The notes under the pieces: model-generated
Told to the model about the DNA's origin: nothing
What the model saw: the letters and a program-made list of their open reading frames with translations, nothing else
Database searches by the model: none
Assembly: GCF_002831585.1 (NCBI RefSeq)
Contig: NZ_CP025113.1
Coordinates: forward strand, 558,001-622,000
Direction: 5' to 3'
Source of the DNA: Bradyrhizobium sp. SK17
Lineage (GTDB): Bacteria; Pseudomonadota; Alphaproteobacteria; Rhizobiales; Xanthobacteraceae
DNA length: 64,000 bases
Shown here: positions 1 to 8,554 of the stretch, in pieces
Layout of the letters: every line of letters starts with the position of its first letter
How positions within the stretch are numbered: position 1 is the stretch's first letter
Made by a program: the position numbers and the translations under genes

Positions 1-67
1 CAATGCCGCGTCGCGGCAAATGCGTAGCGTGTAGACTCAAGTCGGGGCGTGGGTTCACTTCTCTCTT

Positions 68-195
68 CCTTCTCCCCTTGTGGGAGAAGGTGGATTCGAT
101 GCGGTAGCATCGAAGCCGGATGAGGGGTCTGTCTCCGCAGATAGAGACCCTTCATCCGGCGCTTCGCGCCACCTTCTCCCACAAGGGGAGAAGGG
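68..195. repeat. Intergenic palindromic repeat, family A
   Basis: The outer arms are a 23-nt hairpin unit at 68-90 and a near-identical unit at 172-194, so the whole element folds back on itself, with inner paired blocks (GATGCGGTAGCATC near 98-111). The same family recurs at 2571-2780, 6765-6908, 13466-13613 and 57553-57665. Elements of this kind are common between rhizobial genes. It lies just beyond the 3' end of the leftward methyltransferase and may act as an mRNA 3'-end structure. Confidence 0.75.
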
Positions 196-206
196 AAGAA
201 GCAGCG

Positions 207-1133
207 TCACGGCTTGATCGCGACCGCCACGAGCCCGGGTGCCGGGATGTTGTCCTCATTCCGCACCGAGAGGTCGTCGAGCAGCGCCAAGGTCAGCCCG
301 GCAGCCGCAACGGTCGCCCGCACATAGGCTGCGCTGTGGGCGTAGCGCAGGCCTTCGCCGAGGATGACGTCCTCCCCGTCATGGGTCTCGGCCGTGAACG
401 CGAGCACGCCGCCGGCGACCAGCACGCGCCTGGCTTCGGCAAGCACGGGCGCGAGATCGGCGACATAGACCATCGCATCCGCGGCGAGGATCAATTCAGC
501 GCTGGCGTCCGGCCTGCCGCGGATGCCCGTCAGCATGTCGTCGACCTCGAGTTCGGCATAGAGCGCGGTGGCGCGCGCCTTGTCGATCATCCGCGGCGAC
601 AGATCGATGCCGATGAAGCGATCGACATGCGCAGCGAAGGCGCCCGCCGCGAGCCCGGTGCCGCAACCGAGATCGATCGCGCGTTTGAAGAACGCCGGCT
701 TCTTCGCGGCAGCGCGCACCGACAGCACCGCCTTGAACAGCAGCGCCGGACCGCGATAACCGAGATCGCCAACCAGCGCCGCCTCGAAGCGCGGCGCATA
801 TTGATCGAACAGCGTCTGCACATAGCCCGGCGGCATCGAACCGACGGCCTCGACGCCGAGTTGCATCAAATGCAGGCCGGCGCCGTGACGGTCCTCGGGA
901 TCGGCGTCGCGCGCGGCACGGAACGCTGCGATCGCGGCGTCACGCTGGCCGAGTTGGAGGCGGATCTTGCCCAGCGTGTACCAGGCCGACGGGAATTTCG
1001 GCACCAGCTCGATCGCCTGTTCGAGCAGCTCGGCAGCGGCCGGCAGATCGCCTTTCAATTGCAGGTCGCGCGCAAACTCGTAGCGGCGGTCGGCAACGAG
1101 GTCGCCAGAGGACAGAAACAGGCGGGAGGCCAT
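207..1133 (-). CDS. TPR-containing class I SAM-dependent methyltransferase
   Basis: This is a 308-residue protein with TPR-like helical repeats at about residues 17-78 (pattern LLEQAIELVP, then a WYTLGKIRLQLGQ block) followed by a Rossmann methyltransferase domain. SAM-binding motif I is DLGCGTG at residues 154-160, followed by GIDLSP at 175-180. The domain order matches predicted TPR methyltransferases of the DREV/UbiE-like group; the methyl acceptor cannot be told from sequence. I chose the ATG at 1133 because the protein is colinear with the TPR start there; the frame stays open to 1247, but that extension looks non-coding. It diverges from the repair exonuclease. It is probably a cytosolic single-gene unit. 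Confidence 0.8.
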   Translation of the reverse strand: MASRLFLSSGDLVADRRYEFARDLQLKGDLPAAAELLEQAIELVPKFPSAWYTLGKIRLQLGQRDAAIAAFRAARDADPEDRHGAGLHLMQLGVEAVGSMPPGYVQTLFDQYAPRFEAALVGDLGYRGPALLFKAVLSVRAAAKKPAFFKRAIDLGCGTGLAAGAFAAHVDRFIGIDLSPRMIDKARATALYAELEVDDMLTGIRGRPDASAELILAADAMVYVADLAPVLAEARRVLVAGGVLAFTAETHDGEDVILGEGLRYAHSAAYVRATVAAAGLTLALLDDLSVRNEDNIPAPGLVAVAIKP

Positions 1134-1263
1134 TTTCTTTAAGGAACCAATCTCGGCCGAAAGGGCCATCCACCAAAGCACGGACTTTTTCCGGAGATGG
1201 CCGTGCCGGTCAAGCCCGCGCATGACGATTAGATATCGCGGAATCAATGCCTATATGGTCGGC

Positions 1264-2304
1264 ATGCGCCCGCAAGACATCCTGATGCCCGTCCCGGCCG
1301 GGCTTTGCTGCAAGCCCGGCGGCTTCCATATCGATCCTGTCAGGCCGGTCGAGCGGGCCCTGATCACGCATGGCCATTCCGACCACGCCCGGGCGGGCCA
1401 CGGCGCGGTGCTCGCGACCCGGGAAACGCTCGACATGATGCGGCTGCGCTATGGCGAGAACTTCGCGGGCTCCGTGCAGGCCGTCGCCTATGGCGAAGAG
1501 ATCCGACTCGGCGACGTCACGGTGGCGTTCCATCCCGCCGGGCACGTGCTCGGCTCCGCCCAGATCGCCGTCACCTGCGAGGACACCCGTATCGTCGCCT
1601 CCGGCGACTACAAGGACGCGCGCGACCCGACCTGCGCGCCGTTCGAGCTGGTGCCCTGCGACGTCTTCATCACCGAGGCGACATTTGGATTGCCGGTGTT
1701 CCGCCACGGCGATGCATCAGGTGAAGTGAACAAGCTGCTGGCATCGGTGAAGCTGTTTCCGGAACGCGCGCACCTGGTCGGCGCCTATTCGCTCGGCAAG
1801 GCGCAGCGCGTGATCGCGCTGCTGCGCGAGGCCGGCTACGACACGCCGATCTACCTGCACGGCGCGATGGAGAAGATCACTTACTATTATCAGGAGCGCG
1901 GCATTCGGCTCGGCGAGCTCAGGCCGGCGCGTGGCATGAAGAAGGCCGAGCTCGCCGGCACCATCACACTGGCACCACCGAGCGCGACATCGGATGTCTG
2001 GACGCGGCGCTTCCCTGATCCGGTGACGGCCTTCGCCTCGGGCTGGATGCGCGTGCGCGCCCGCGCGCGCCAAGGCGGCATCGAGCTGCCGTTGGTGATC
2101 TCGGATCACGCCGACTGGGACGGGCTGACGGCGACGATTGGCGCAACCGGTGCCGGCGAGATCTGGGTCACCCACGGCCAGGAAGACGCGCTGGTGCATT
2201 GGTGCAAGGGCAAAGGCCTCGCCGCGCGGCCGCTCGATCTGGTCGGCTATGGCGACGAGGACGAAGGCGAGACCGAGCCCGTCGGTGAGACCACGAAGCC
2301 ATGA
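1264..2304 (+). CDS. Ligase-associated DNA damage response exonuclease (metallo-beta-lactamase fold)
   Basis: The protein has about 346 residues from the MRPQD start. It carries the metallo-beta-lactamase zinc motif HGHSDH at residues 36-41, and further His/Asp positions of the beta-CASP-like nuclease group (GHVLGSAQ, SGDYKD, ISDHADW). Family members are encoded beside an ATP-dependent DNA ligase and are thought to process broken or crosslinked DNA ends. The gene overlaps the ligase start by 4 nt (ATGA), so translation is probably coupled. An in-frame ATG at 1222 would add 14 residues; I prefer 1264 because homologues I recall begin MRPQD. The helicase and phosphoesterase that often complete this four-gene repair set are not adjacent here. 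Confidence 0.88.
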   Translation: MRPQDILMPVPAGLCCKPGGFHIDPVRPVERALITHGHSDHARAGHGAVLATRETLDMMRLRYGENFAGSVQAVAYGEEIRLGDVTVAFHPAGHVLGSAQIAVTCEDTRIVASGDYKDARDPTCAPFELVPCDVFITEATFGLPVFRHGDASGEVNKLLASVKLFPERAHLVGAYSLGKAQRVIALLREAGYDTPIYLHGAMEKITYYYQERGIRLGELRPARGMKKAELAGTITLAPPSATSDVWTRRFPDPVTAFASGWMRVRARARQGGIELPLVISDHADWDGLTATIGATGAGEIWVTHGQEDALVHWCKGKGLAARPLDLVGYGDEDEGETEPVGETTKP

Positions 2305-4145
2305 ACCGCTTCGCCGAACTGCTCGACCGCCTCGCCTATGAGCCCGGCCGCAACAACAAGATCAGGCTGCTGGTGGCCTATTTCCGCGAGACCGCGGACC
2401 CCGACCGCGGTTACGCACTGGCGGCGCTGACCGGCGCATTGTCGTTCAAGCACGCCAAGCCCGGGTTGATCCGCGACCTGATCACCGAACGCACCGACCC
2501 GGTGCTGTTCGGCTATTCCTATGATTACGTCGGCGATCTCTCCGAGACCGTCGCGCTGATGTGGCCGAAATCTTTCAGTGCGCATCAGAACGAGTCTTTC
2601 CTGGGCCACCCCTCCCCCGCAAGGGGGAGGGAGCCCAACCGGCGTGCTCACCTCACAACGATGTTGAAGGAATTGACGTCAGTGAGGGACGCTCCACTGG
2701 GCAGGCTCCCTCCCCCTTGCGGGGAGGGGTGGGGAGAGGGGTACCACGGGCAAGATCGCAGTGAGATTCCACACACGCACAACAACCCGCCTCCTCCCAC
2801 GCTGACCGACGTCATCACCACGCTGCGCACGCTCGGCAAGGCCGAGCTGCCGGCGCAGCTGGCGCGCTGGCTGGACGAGCTCGACGAGACCGGACGCTGG
2901 GCGCTGCTGAAGCTCGTCACCGGTGCGATGCGGATCGGGATCTCGGCGCGGCTGGCGAAGACCGCGGCGGCAGCGCTCGGCGACAAGGACCCGCATGAGA
3001 TCGAGCTGATGTGGCCGGGCCTGTCGCCACCCTACCTCGACCTGTTCGCCTGGCTCGAAGGTCGTGGCGACAAACCGGTCAACAGCGATCCGACGCCGTT
3101 CCGCCCGGTGATGCTGGCGCATGCGATCGAGGATACCGACTTCGCCAATCTCGACGCCGCCGATTTCAGCGCCGAATGGAAGTGGGACGGCATCCGCGTC
3201 CAGGCCGTCGCCGGCCGCGATACACGCGGCCACATCCAGGCGCGGCTCTATTCGCGCACCGGCGAGGACATCACCGGCAGCTTCCCCGACCTGGTGCCCT
3301 CGCTGCATCTGCCCGGCGCGATCGACGGCGAATTGCTGGTGCTGCGCGACGGCCGCGTGCAGACCTTCAACGTCCTGCAACAGCGGCTGAACCGCAAAGT
3401 CGTCTCGCCGAAACTGATCAAGGAATTCCCGATCCATCTGCGCGCCTACGACCTGCTCGGCGACGATGAGAACGATCTGCGCGAGCTGCCGTTCACCGAG
3501 CGGCGTGCGCATCTCGAAGCCTTCGTCGCCAAGCTCGGCGATCCGCGCATCGACCTGTCGCCGACCGTCCCGTTCGCGAACTGGGAAGACCTCGCCGCCG
3601 CGCGCGCCGATCCCAGGAGCGCGGGCGCCGGCGACGATGCCGACGCGGTCGAAGGCGTGATGCTGAAGCGGCGCGACGCGCCCTATCTGCCGGGTCGGCC
3701 GAAAGGCCCGTGGTGGAAATGGAAGCGCGATCCGCACGTCATCGACGCGGTGCTGATGTATGCCCAGCGCGGCCACGGCAAGCGCTCATCCTATTACTCC
3801 GACTACACGTTCGGGGTCTGGACCCGCGGCGATGCCGGCGACGAGCTGGTGCCGGTTGGCAAGGCCTATTTCGGCTTCACCGACGAGGAGCTGTTGCAGA
3901 TCGATCGCTTCGTCCGCCGCAACACCACCGAGAAGTTCGGTCCGGTGCGCCACGTCGTGCACGAGCCGGATCTGGGGCTGGTGCTGGAAGTCGCCTTCGA
4001 GGGCTTGCAGCGCTCGCCGCGGCACAAATCCGGCGTCGCGATGCGCTTTCCCCGGATCAGCCGGCTGCGCTGGGACAAGCCGCCGCGTGAGGCCGACCGG
4101 CTGGAGACGCTTGAACGGATGTTAATCTCCATGACAGGAAGTTAA
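2301..4145 (+). CDS. ATP-dependent DNA ligase (bacterial repair type) carrying an in-frame repeat insertion
   Basis: This is a 614-residue ATP-dependent DNA ligase. The nucleotidyl-transfer motif is KWDGIR with Lys294 as the adenylated lysine. Downstream ligase motifs include DGELLV, the EGVMLKR block and WWKWKRD. The N-terminal DNA-binding domain occupies about residues 1-270. Residues 91-160 do not look like ligase: they translate a palindromic repeat (see the repeat at 2571-2780), and removing them gives about 544 residues, a more usual length for the family. The frame stays open through the insert. Start ATG 2301 overlaps the exonuclease stop. Role: sealing nicks in a non-essential repair pathway together with the upstream exonuclease. 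Whether the insert is tolerated in the folded protein is unknown. Confidence 0.88.
   Translation: MNRFAELLDRLAYEPGRNNKIRLLVAYFRETADPDRGYALAALTGALSFKHAKPGLIRDLITERTDPVLFGYSYDYVGDLSETVALMWPKSFSAHQNESFLGHPSPARGREPNRRAHLTTMLKELTSVRDAPLGRLPPPCGEGWGEGYHGQDRSEIPHTHNNPPPPTLTDVITTLRTLGKAELPAQLARWLDELDETGRWALLKLVTGAMRIGISARLAKTAAAALGDKDPHEIELMWPGLSPPYLDLFAWLEGRGDKPVNSDPTPFRPVMLAHAIEDTDFANLDAADFSAEWKWDGIRVQAVAGRDTRGHIQARLYSRTGEDITGSFPDLVPSLHLPGAIDGELLVLRDGRVQTFNVLQQRLNRKVVSPKLIKEFPIHLRAYDLLGDDENDLRELPFTERRAHLEAFVAKLGDPRIDLSPTVPFANWEDLAAARADPRSAGAGDDADAVEGVMLKRRDAPYLPGRPKGPWWKWKRDPHVIDAVLMYAQRGHGKRSSYYSDYTFGVWTRGDAGDELVPVGKAYFGFTDEELLQIDRFVRRNTTEKFGPVRHVVHEPDLGLVLEVAFEGLQRSPRHKSGVAMRFPRISRLRWDKPPREADRLETLERMLISMTGS
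2571..2780. repeat. Family A palindromic repeat inserted inside the ligase coding sequence
   Basis: The inverted unit CCTCCCCCGCAAGGGGGAGG sits at 2611-2630 and a second GC-rich hairpin unit at about 2710-2726, followed by GGGGTACCAC. The same hairpin-plus-GGTACCAC arrangement occurs at 57553-57600 in an intergenic copy, so this is the same family. The inserted segment is read in frame as residues 91-160 of the ligase, with no stop codon. The exact edges are uncertain. Confidence 0.8.
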
Positions 4146-4244
4146 ACCCGCAAGCGGCATGGCAGCCATTGATCGCCGCTCACGGATTTCCCATGTGCTC
4201 CGCCGTGACCTATAATGCGCGGACGATTCCGCCAGGAGATACAG

Positions 4245-4553
4245 ATGCCGAACGACGTCAGGGACTTGCCGGCCGGTGGCCAGAGCGACGGCCTGTACCG
4301 CTTTCTCGGCGGCTCGCCGCTCTCGGTGGCGTTCCGGCTGATCCTGCTCTCGATCCTGGTCGGCGTCGTGCTCGCCGCGATCGGCCTCGACCCCTGGAAT
4401 ATCCTCAATAGCGTCCGCAGGCTGTTCCAGACGATCTGGGACTTCGGCTTCGATGCGATCAACTGGGCCTGGCGCTACTTCCTGCTCGGCGCCGTGATCG
4501 TGATCCCGATCTGGCTGTTGTCGCGGCTGTTCGGCGCGCCGCGCGGCCGCTAG
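4245..4553 (+). CDS. Small two-helix inner-membrane protein (DUF6460-like)
   Basis: This is a 102-residue protein with a short hydrophilic N terminus, a first membrane segment at about residues 28-47 (FRLILLSILVGVVLAAIGL), an amphipathic stretch rich in Trp/Phe, and a second membrane segment at about 77-96. ATG 4245 has a good ribosome site (AGGAGA, 7 nt upstream), so I chose it over the in-frame start at 4215. It resembles the conserved rhizobial DUF6460 family as I remember it; its function is unknown. It lies 22 nt before the next gene and may be co-transcribed with it. Confidence 0.75.
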   Translation: MPNDVRDLPAGGQSDGLYRFLGGSPLSVAFRLILLSILVGVVLAAIGLDPWNILNSVRRLFQTIWDFGFDAINWAWRYFLLGAVIVIPIWLLSRLFGAPRGR

Positions 4554-4575
4554 TCCGAAGGAAAGCCCGCAGCCG

Positions 4576-5310
4576 ATGCAATTGCGATTTGTCGGCTGCG
4601 GCGATGCGTTCGGCTCCGGTGGCCGTTTCAACACCTGTTTCCACCTCAATGGTAACAGCACCAATCTCCTGATCGATTGCGGCGCCTCGTCGCTGCCGGC
4701 GATGAAGCGGCTCGAGATCGACCGCGACGCGATCGACCTGATCCTGATCACGCATTTCCATGGCGATCATTTTGCCGGATTGCCGTTCTTCCTGCTCGAC
4801 GCACAGTTCACCCGCCGCAGCCGACCGCTGGTGATCGCCGGACCGCAGGGGATCGAGACGAAATTGCCAGAGGTGATGGAGGTGATGTTCGAGCACTCCT
4901 CCAGGACCAGACAGCGCTTCGATCTCTCCGTCGTCACGCTCGCCCCGCAGGAGCGACGCTGCTTCGGCGAGGTGACCGTAACACCCTATCCGGTGGTGCA
5001 TGGCGAATCCGGCGGGCCGTTTCTGGCCTATCGCATCGAGGCGGAAGGCCGCGTCATCAGCTACAGCGCCGACACCGAATGGACCGACGCGCTGATCCCG
5101 GCCGCGCGGGACGCCGATCTCTTCATCGCCGAGGCCTATACCTACGACAGGATGGTCAAGAACCATCTCAGTCTGAAAACGCTGGAAGCGCATTTGCCCG
5201 CGATCAACGCCCGGCGCGTGGTGCTGACGCATATGAGCGACGACATGCTGGGCCGCGTCGGCGACCTGCCTTACACGGTTGCGAGCGACGGCATGGTCGT
5301 GGTGTTCTGA
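4576..5310 (+). CDS. MBL-fold metallo-hydrolase (RNase Z-like subgroup)
   Basis: The 244-residue protein starts with the QLRFVGCGDAFGSGGRFNT block typical of the tRNase Z/PhnP-like branch of the metallo-beta-lactamase fold. It has the zinc motif HFHGDH at residues 60-65, later VVHG, SADTEW and a C-terminal LTHMSDD. It lacks an obvious long flexible arm, so an RNase Z assignment is not safe; a small-molecule phosphodiesterase or hydrolase is equally likely. It is cytosolic, with no signal peptide. It follows the small membrane protein by 22 nt, suggesting one transcript. Confidence 0.82.
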   Translation: MQLRFVGCGDAFGSGGRFNTCFHLNGNSTNLLIDCGASSLPAMKRLEIDRDAIDLILITHFHGDHFAGLPFFLLDAQFTRRSRPLVIAGPQGIETKLPEVMEVMFEHSSRTRQRFDLSVVTLAPQERRCFGEVTVTPYPVVHGESGGPFLAYRIEAEGRVISYSADTEWTDALIPAARDADLFIAEAYTYDRMVKNHLSLKTLEAHLPAINARRVVLTHMSDDMLGRVGDLPYTVASDGMVVVF

Positions 5311-5428
5311 CGGTGCATTTCCGCGTCGGGCGACCCCGCCCCTCGCCACCGCATTGCTCTCAGAACAATTCCCCATGGTCGCGCGACGGACGACGCGGTA
5401 AAAACCTGGATTGCTCGCAACTCTGGCC

Positions 5429-6748
5429 ATGCACGCGCCCATTCATCAGAAGATCACGACCCGCCAGGTGTTCGCCATCGCCGGACCGGCGATGGTCGCC
5501 AATCTGACCACGCCGCTGATCGGCATCGTCTCGACCACCGCGATCGGCCGCCTCGACGACGCGGCGCTGCTCGGCGGGGTGGCGATGGCCTCGGTGATCT
5601 TCGATTGCCTGTTCTGGCTGTTCGCCTTCCTGCGCATGAGCACGCTGGCCTTCACCGCGCAGGCGCAAGGCGCCGGCGAACCGCAGGAATACGCCGCGAT
5701 CCTGGTGCGCGGCTTCATCGTCGCCGGCCTGATCGGGGCGGCGCTGATCGCGCTCCAGGTGCCGCTCGCCGCAATCACGTTCCAACTGATGGGCGGCAGC
5801 GAGGGCGTCACGCGCGCGGCCAGGACCTATTTCATGATCCGGATCTGGTCGGCGCCGCTGGCGCTCGCCAATTACGTCATCCTGGGCTGGCTGGTCGGGC
5901 AGGCGCGCGCCAACCTGGCGCTGGTCCTGCAAATCGTGATCAACCTGATCAACATGGCCGCGACCGTGCTGCTGGTGCAGGTCTATGGCACCGGGATCGC
6001 GGGTGCTGCGATCGCCGCCGTGCTCGCCGAGACCAGCGGCTTTGCCGCCGGCATCGTGGTGGCGTGGCGGCTCTCGCAAACCGGCTTCGCTGTTCCCGCG
6101 GCCACGCTGTTCGACCGCGCCAAGCTGATGCGGATGCTCGCCGTCAACCGCGACATCATGGTGCGCACCGCGGCGCTGATCGTCGTCTTCCTGTTCTTCA
6201 CCGCCAAGGGCGCACGCGAGGGCGACGTCACGCTGGCGGCGAATTCGGTGCTGAACAACTTCCTGCTGGTCAGCGCCTTCTTCCTCGACGGTCTCGCCAA
6301 TGCCGCCCAGCAGCTGTGCGGCCGCGCTTTCGGCGCCCGCGACGGACGCGGCTTCGCCGATTCGACCCGGCTGGTGCTGCTGTGGGGCATCGGCTTTGCG
6401 CTGGTCGTGTCGGTGCTGTTCGCGCTGTTCGGACCGGCGCTGATCCGTCTGATGACGACCAGCGACGAGGTGCGCCGCTATGCGCGCGACTTCCTGCCGT
6501 TCGTGATCCTGGCGCCGCTGCCCGGCGTATTTGCCTTCGGCTTCGACGGCATCTATGTCGGCGCCACCTGGGCGCGCGAGATGCGCAATCTGATGCTGGC
6601 CTCGCTCGCGATCTTCCTCGTCACCTGGTGGGCACTCAGCGGCTACGGCAACACCGGCCTGTGGATCGCACTGATCGGCTTCTACGTCGCGCGCGGCGGC
6701 CTGCAAGGCCTGCGCTATCCGGCGATGCTGCGGAAGACGTTCAAGTGA
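5429..6748 (+). CDS. MATE family efflux transporter (DinF-like)
   Basis: A polytopic membrane protein of about 439 residues with roughly twelve hydrophobic segments in two similar halves, beginning QVFAIAGPAMVANLTTPL. This is the MatE-domain start pattern of the DinF subgroup, cation-coupled multidrug or metabolite exporters. ATG 5429 was taken; an upstream TTG at 5411 would add six residues. It is probably in the inner membrane as a single gene, followed by a palindromic repeat. The substrate cannot be predicted. A second, unrelated MATE gene lies at 45360-46802. Confidence 0.88.
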   Translation: MHAPIHQKITTRQVFAIAGPAMVANLTTPLIGIVSTTAIGRLDDAALLGGVAMASVIFDCLFWLFAFLRMSTLAFTAQAQGAGEPQEYAAILVRGFIVAGLIGAALIALQVPLAAITFQLMGGSEGVTRAARTYFMIRIWSAPLALANYVILGWLVGQARANLALVLQIVINLINMAATVLLVQVYGTGIAGAAIAAVLAETSGFAAGIVVAWRLSQTGFAVPAATLFDRAKLMRMLAVNRDIMVRTAALIVVFLFFTAKGAREGDVTLAANSVLNNFLLVSAFFLDGLANAAQQLCGRAFGARDGRGFADSTRLVLLWGIGFALVVSVLFALFGPALIRLMTTSDEVRRYARDFLPFVILAPLPGVFAFGFDGIYVGATWAREMRNLMLASLAIFLVTWWALSGYGNTGLWIALIGFYVARGGLQGLRYPAMLRKTFK

Positions 6749-6764
6749 AACAGGCGGCGCTCTG

Positions 6765-6908
6765 CTCCCTCGCCCCGCTCTTGCGGGGAGAGGGAGGGGG
6801 TGAGGGGCTATCTCCGCGAAACGGTAAGAGCTGATACGCGGAGGCTCCCCCTCACCCGGATTGCATCTGACGATGCAATCCGACCTCTCCCCGCAGGCGG
6901 GGCGAGGT
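6765..6908. repeat. Intergenic palindromic repeat, family A
   Basis: GC-rich arms at 6765-6796 (CTCCCTCGCCCCGCTCTTGC and its complement) and near 6882-6908, with an inner hairpin GGATTGCATC/GATGCAATCC at 6858-6881. It separates the convergent 3' ends of the MATE gene and pyrD and could serve as a two-way transcript end structure. It is closely similar to 13466-13613. Confidence 0.75.
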
Positions 6909-6916
6909 AAGAACAT

Positions 6917-8014
6917 CTACCTCACCGGCCAGTCCTCGGCCGTGATGGTCGCGGCATCGGCGCCGACGATCTCCGACAACGAATCGCGCCCCGTCCGCAG
7001 CAAGGTCGAGGACAGGTCGCGCTTGATGTCGTCGACCAGGCCGATGCCCTTGTAGACCAGCGAGGAATAGAGCTGGATCAGGCTGGCACCGGCGCGGATC
7101 TTGGTCAGCGCGGCGCCACCGCTATCGATGCCGCCGACGCCGATCAGCGGAAACGCGCCTTCGACGCGGACATAGGTCTCGGCCACCATCCGCGTCGACA
7201 ACCGGAACAGCGGACGGCCCGACAGGCCGCCCTGCTCCTTGGCGCGGTTCTCCTCGCGCAAGGTCGAGGGACGCGCCAGCGTAGTGTTGGCGACGATCAT
7301 GCCGTCGACGCGCCGCGAGCGGGCGACGTGCACGACGTCGTCGAGCTCGGCGAGGCTCAGATCCGGCGCGATCTTCAGCAGTACCGGTGAATCGCCAGCG
7401 TTCCTGCGCACGCGCTCGCGGGTGTCGATGACCCGCGCCAGCAGATCGTCGAGCGCCGCCGATTGTTGCAGGTTGCGCAGGCCCGGCGTGTTCGGCGAGG
7501 ACACGTTGACGGTGAAATAGCTCGCGACCGGCGCAAAGGTCTCGATCAGCTTCACATAATCGGCGGTGCGGTCCTCTGAATCCTTGTTGGCCCCGACATT
7601 GACGCCGACGATGCCGCCGCCGCCGGCGCGCGCGACGAGCCGACGCAGCACGGCTTCGGCGCCGTCATTGTTGAAGCCCATGCGGTTGATGACGGCCTCG
7701 TCGCGCTCCAGCCGGAACAGCCGCGGCCGCGGATTGCCGGCCTGCGGCTTCGGCGTCACCGAGCCGATCTCGACAAAGCCGAAGCCGAGCCGCAGCAGCG
7801 CATCCGGCACCTCGGCGCTCTTGTCGAAGCCCGCCGCCATGCCGATCGGATTTGGAAAGTTCAGCCCGAAGGCACGCACCGCGAGCTTGGGATCATCCAC
7901 CCGCTGGCGGATCGGTGGCAGCAGCTTCAGGCCCTGGATCGCCATGCGATGGGCATCCTCGGGATCGAACCAGCGCAGCAGCGGCAGCGAGAAAGCGTCG
8001 AAGGCACGGATCAC
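6917..8014 (-). CDS. pyrD: Quinone-dependent dihydroorotate dehydrogenase
   Basis: The 365-residue enzyme is a class 2 PyrD, which oxidises dihydroorotate to orotate in pyrimidine synthesis and passes electrons through FMN to membrane quinone. Visible features are the N-terminal amphipathic helices (LPLLRWFDPEDAHRMAIQGL), the FMN/orotate barrel motifs GMAAGFDKSAE, NRMGFNNDG, NVSSPNTPGLRNLQ (catalytic Ser region), VANTT and the C-terminal GVGGIDSG and LYSSLVYKG. Length and order match the family. It overlaps the upstream DUF952 gene by 4 nt, so both are probably translated from one message. Confidence 0.96.
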   Translation of the reverse strand: MIRAFDAFSLPLLRWFDPEDAHRMAIQGLKLLPPIRQRVDDPKLAVRAFGLNFPNPIGMAAGFDKSAEVPDALLRLGFGFVEIGSVTPKPQAGNPRPRLFRLERDEAVINRMGFNNDGAEAVLRRLVARAGGGGIVGVNVGANKDSEDRTADYVKLIETFAPVASYFTVNVSSPNTPGLRNLQQSAALDDLLARVIDTRERVRRNAGDSPVLLKIAPDLSLAELDDVVHVARSRRVDGMIVANTTLARPSTLREENRAKEQGGLSGRPLFRLSTRMVAETYVRVEGAFPLIGVGGIDSGGAALTKIRAGASLIQLYSSLVYKGIGLVDDIKRDLSSTLLRTGRDSLSEIVGADAATITAEDWPVR

Positions 8015-8355
8015 GGCTTGAGCTCCGGAACGTCGTGGCCGCCGTCGGAGCGCGCGCGCAGGTCGAGGATCTCGACGACCGCGCCGAGATCGAGTTCGCC
8101 ATAGAGATGCGGAAACAGCTCGTCATTGCGCGACCGCTCCCAGCGCAGGGCATCGCCAAGTGCATTGGCGTCGATCGCCACCAGGAACAGGCCGGTCTGG
8201 CCGTGGTAATGCTTGCGCGCGGTCTCGGCCACCTGGGAGGCGGTGGAAAAATGGATGAAGCCGTCGCGATTGTCGTCCGGACTGCCCCGGTACACGCCCT
8301 GCCGCTCGGCCTCGCGCCAGGCCGAAGCGGGGGTGATTTTGTAGATCATAGGCAC
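8011..8355 (-). CDS. DUF952 domain-containing protein
   Basis: A 114-residue cytosolic protein with the DUF952 pattern: MIYKITPASAW start, then DGFIHFSTASQV, LFLVAIDANALG, and FPHLYGELDLGAVV. The family is related in fold to small ADP-ribosyl-transfer or phosphotransferase-like domains, but no activity is established. The GTG at 8355 has AGGGAA nine nt upstream; ATG 8349 is a plausible alternative start. Its stop overlaps the pyrD start, the same arrangement I recall from other rhizobia, but a role in pyrimidine synthesis is not shown. Confidence 0.85.
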   Translation of the reverse strand: MPMIYKITPASAWREAERQGVYRGSPDDNRDGFIHFSTASQVAETARKHYHGQTGLFLVAIDANALGDALRWERSRNDELFPHLYGELDLGAVVEILDLRARSDGGHDVPELKP

Positions 8356-8554
8356 GGGCCGGCGTTCCCTTTTGTCCTTGAGTCTCTTGAGGTTTTATCC
8401 GGATTTGAGGGGAAAGGCCCCAGACGCCATATGGCGAGCGAGGGACCGTATCGGCGGCGGCGGCGCAACTCAAGCGGTGCCGGGACACACCAGACGGCAG
8501 ATTTGCGAAAACCCCAAGTTTGAGGCAATAATTCCTACCATCCGGGATACCTCG

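Noticed and set aside
120..1142. A 340-residue open frame opposite the TPR methyltransferase
   Set aside because: Arg-rich and low-complexity, with no ribosome site; the minus-strand gene has clear TPR and SAM motifs.
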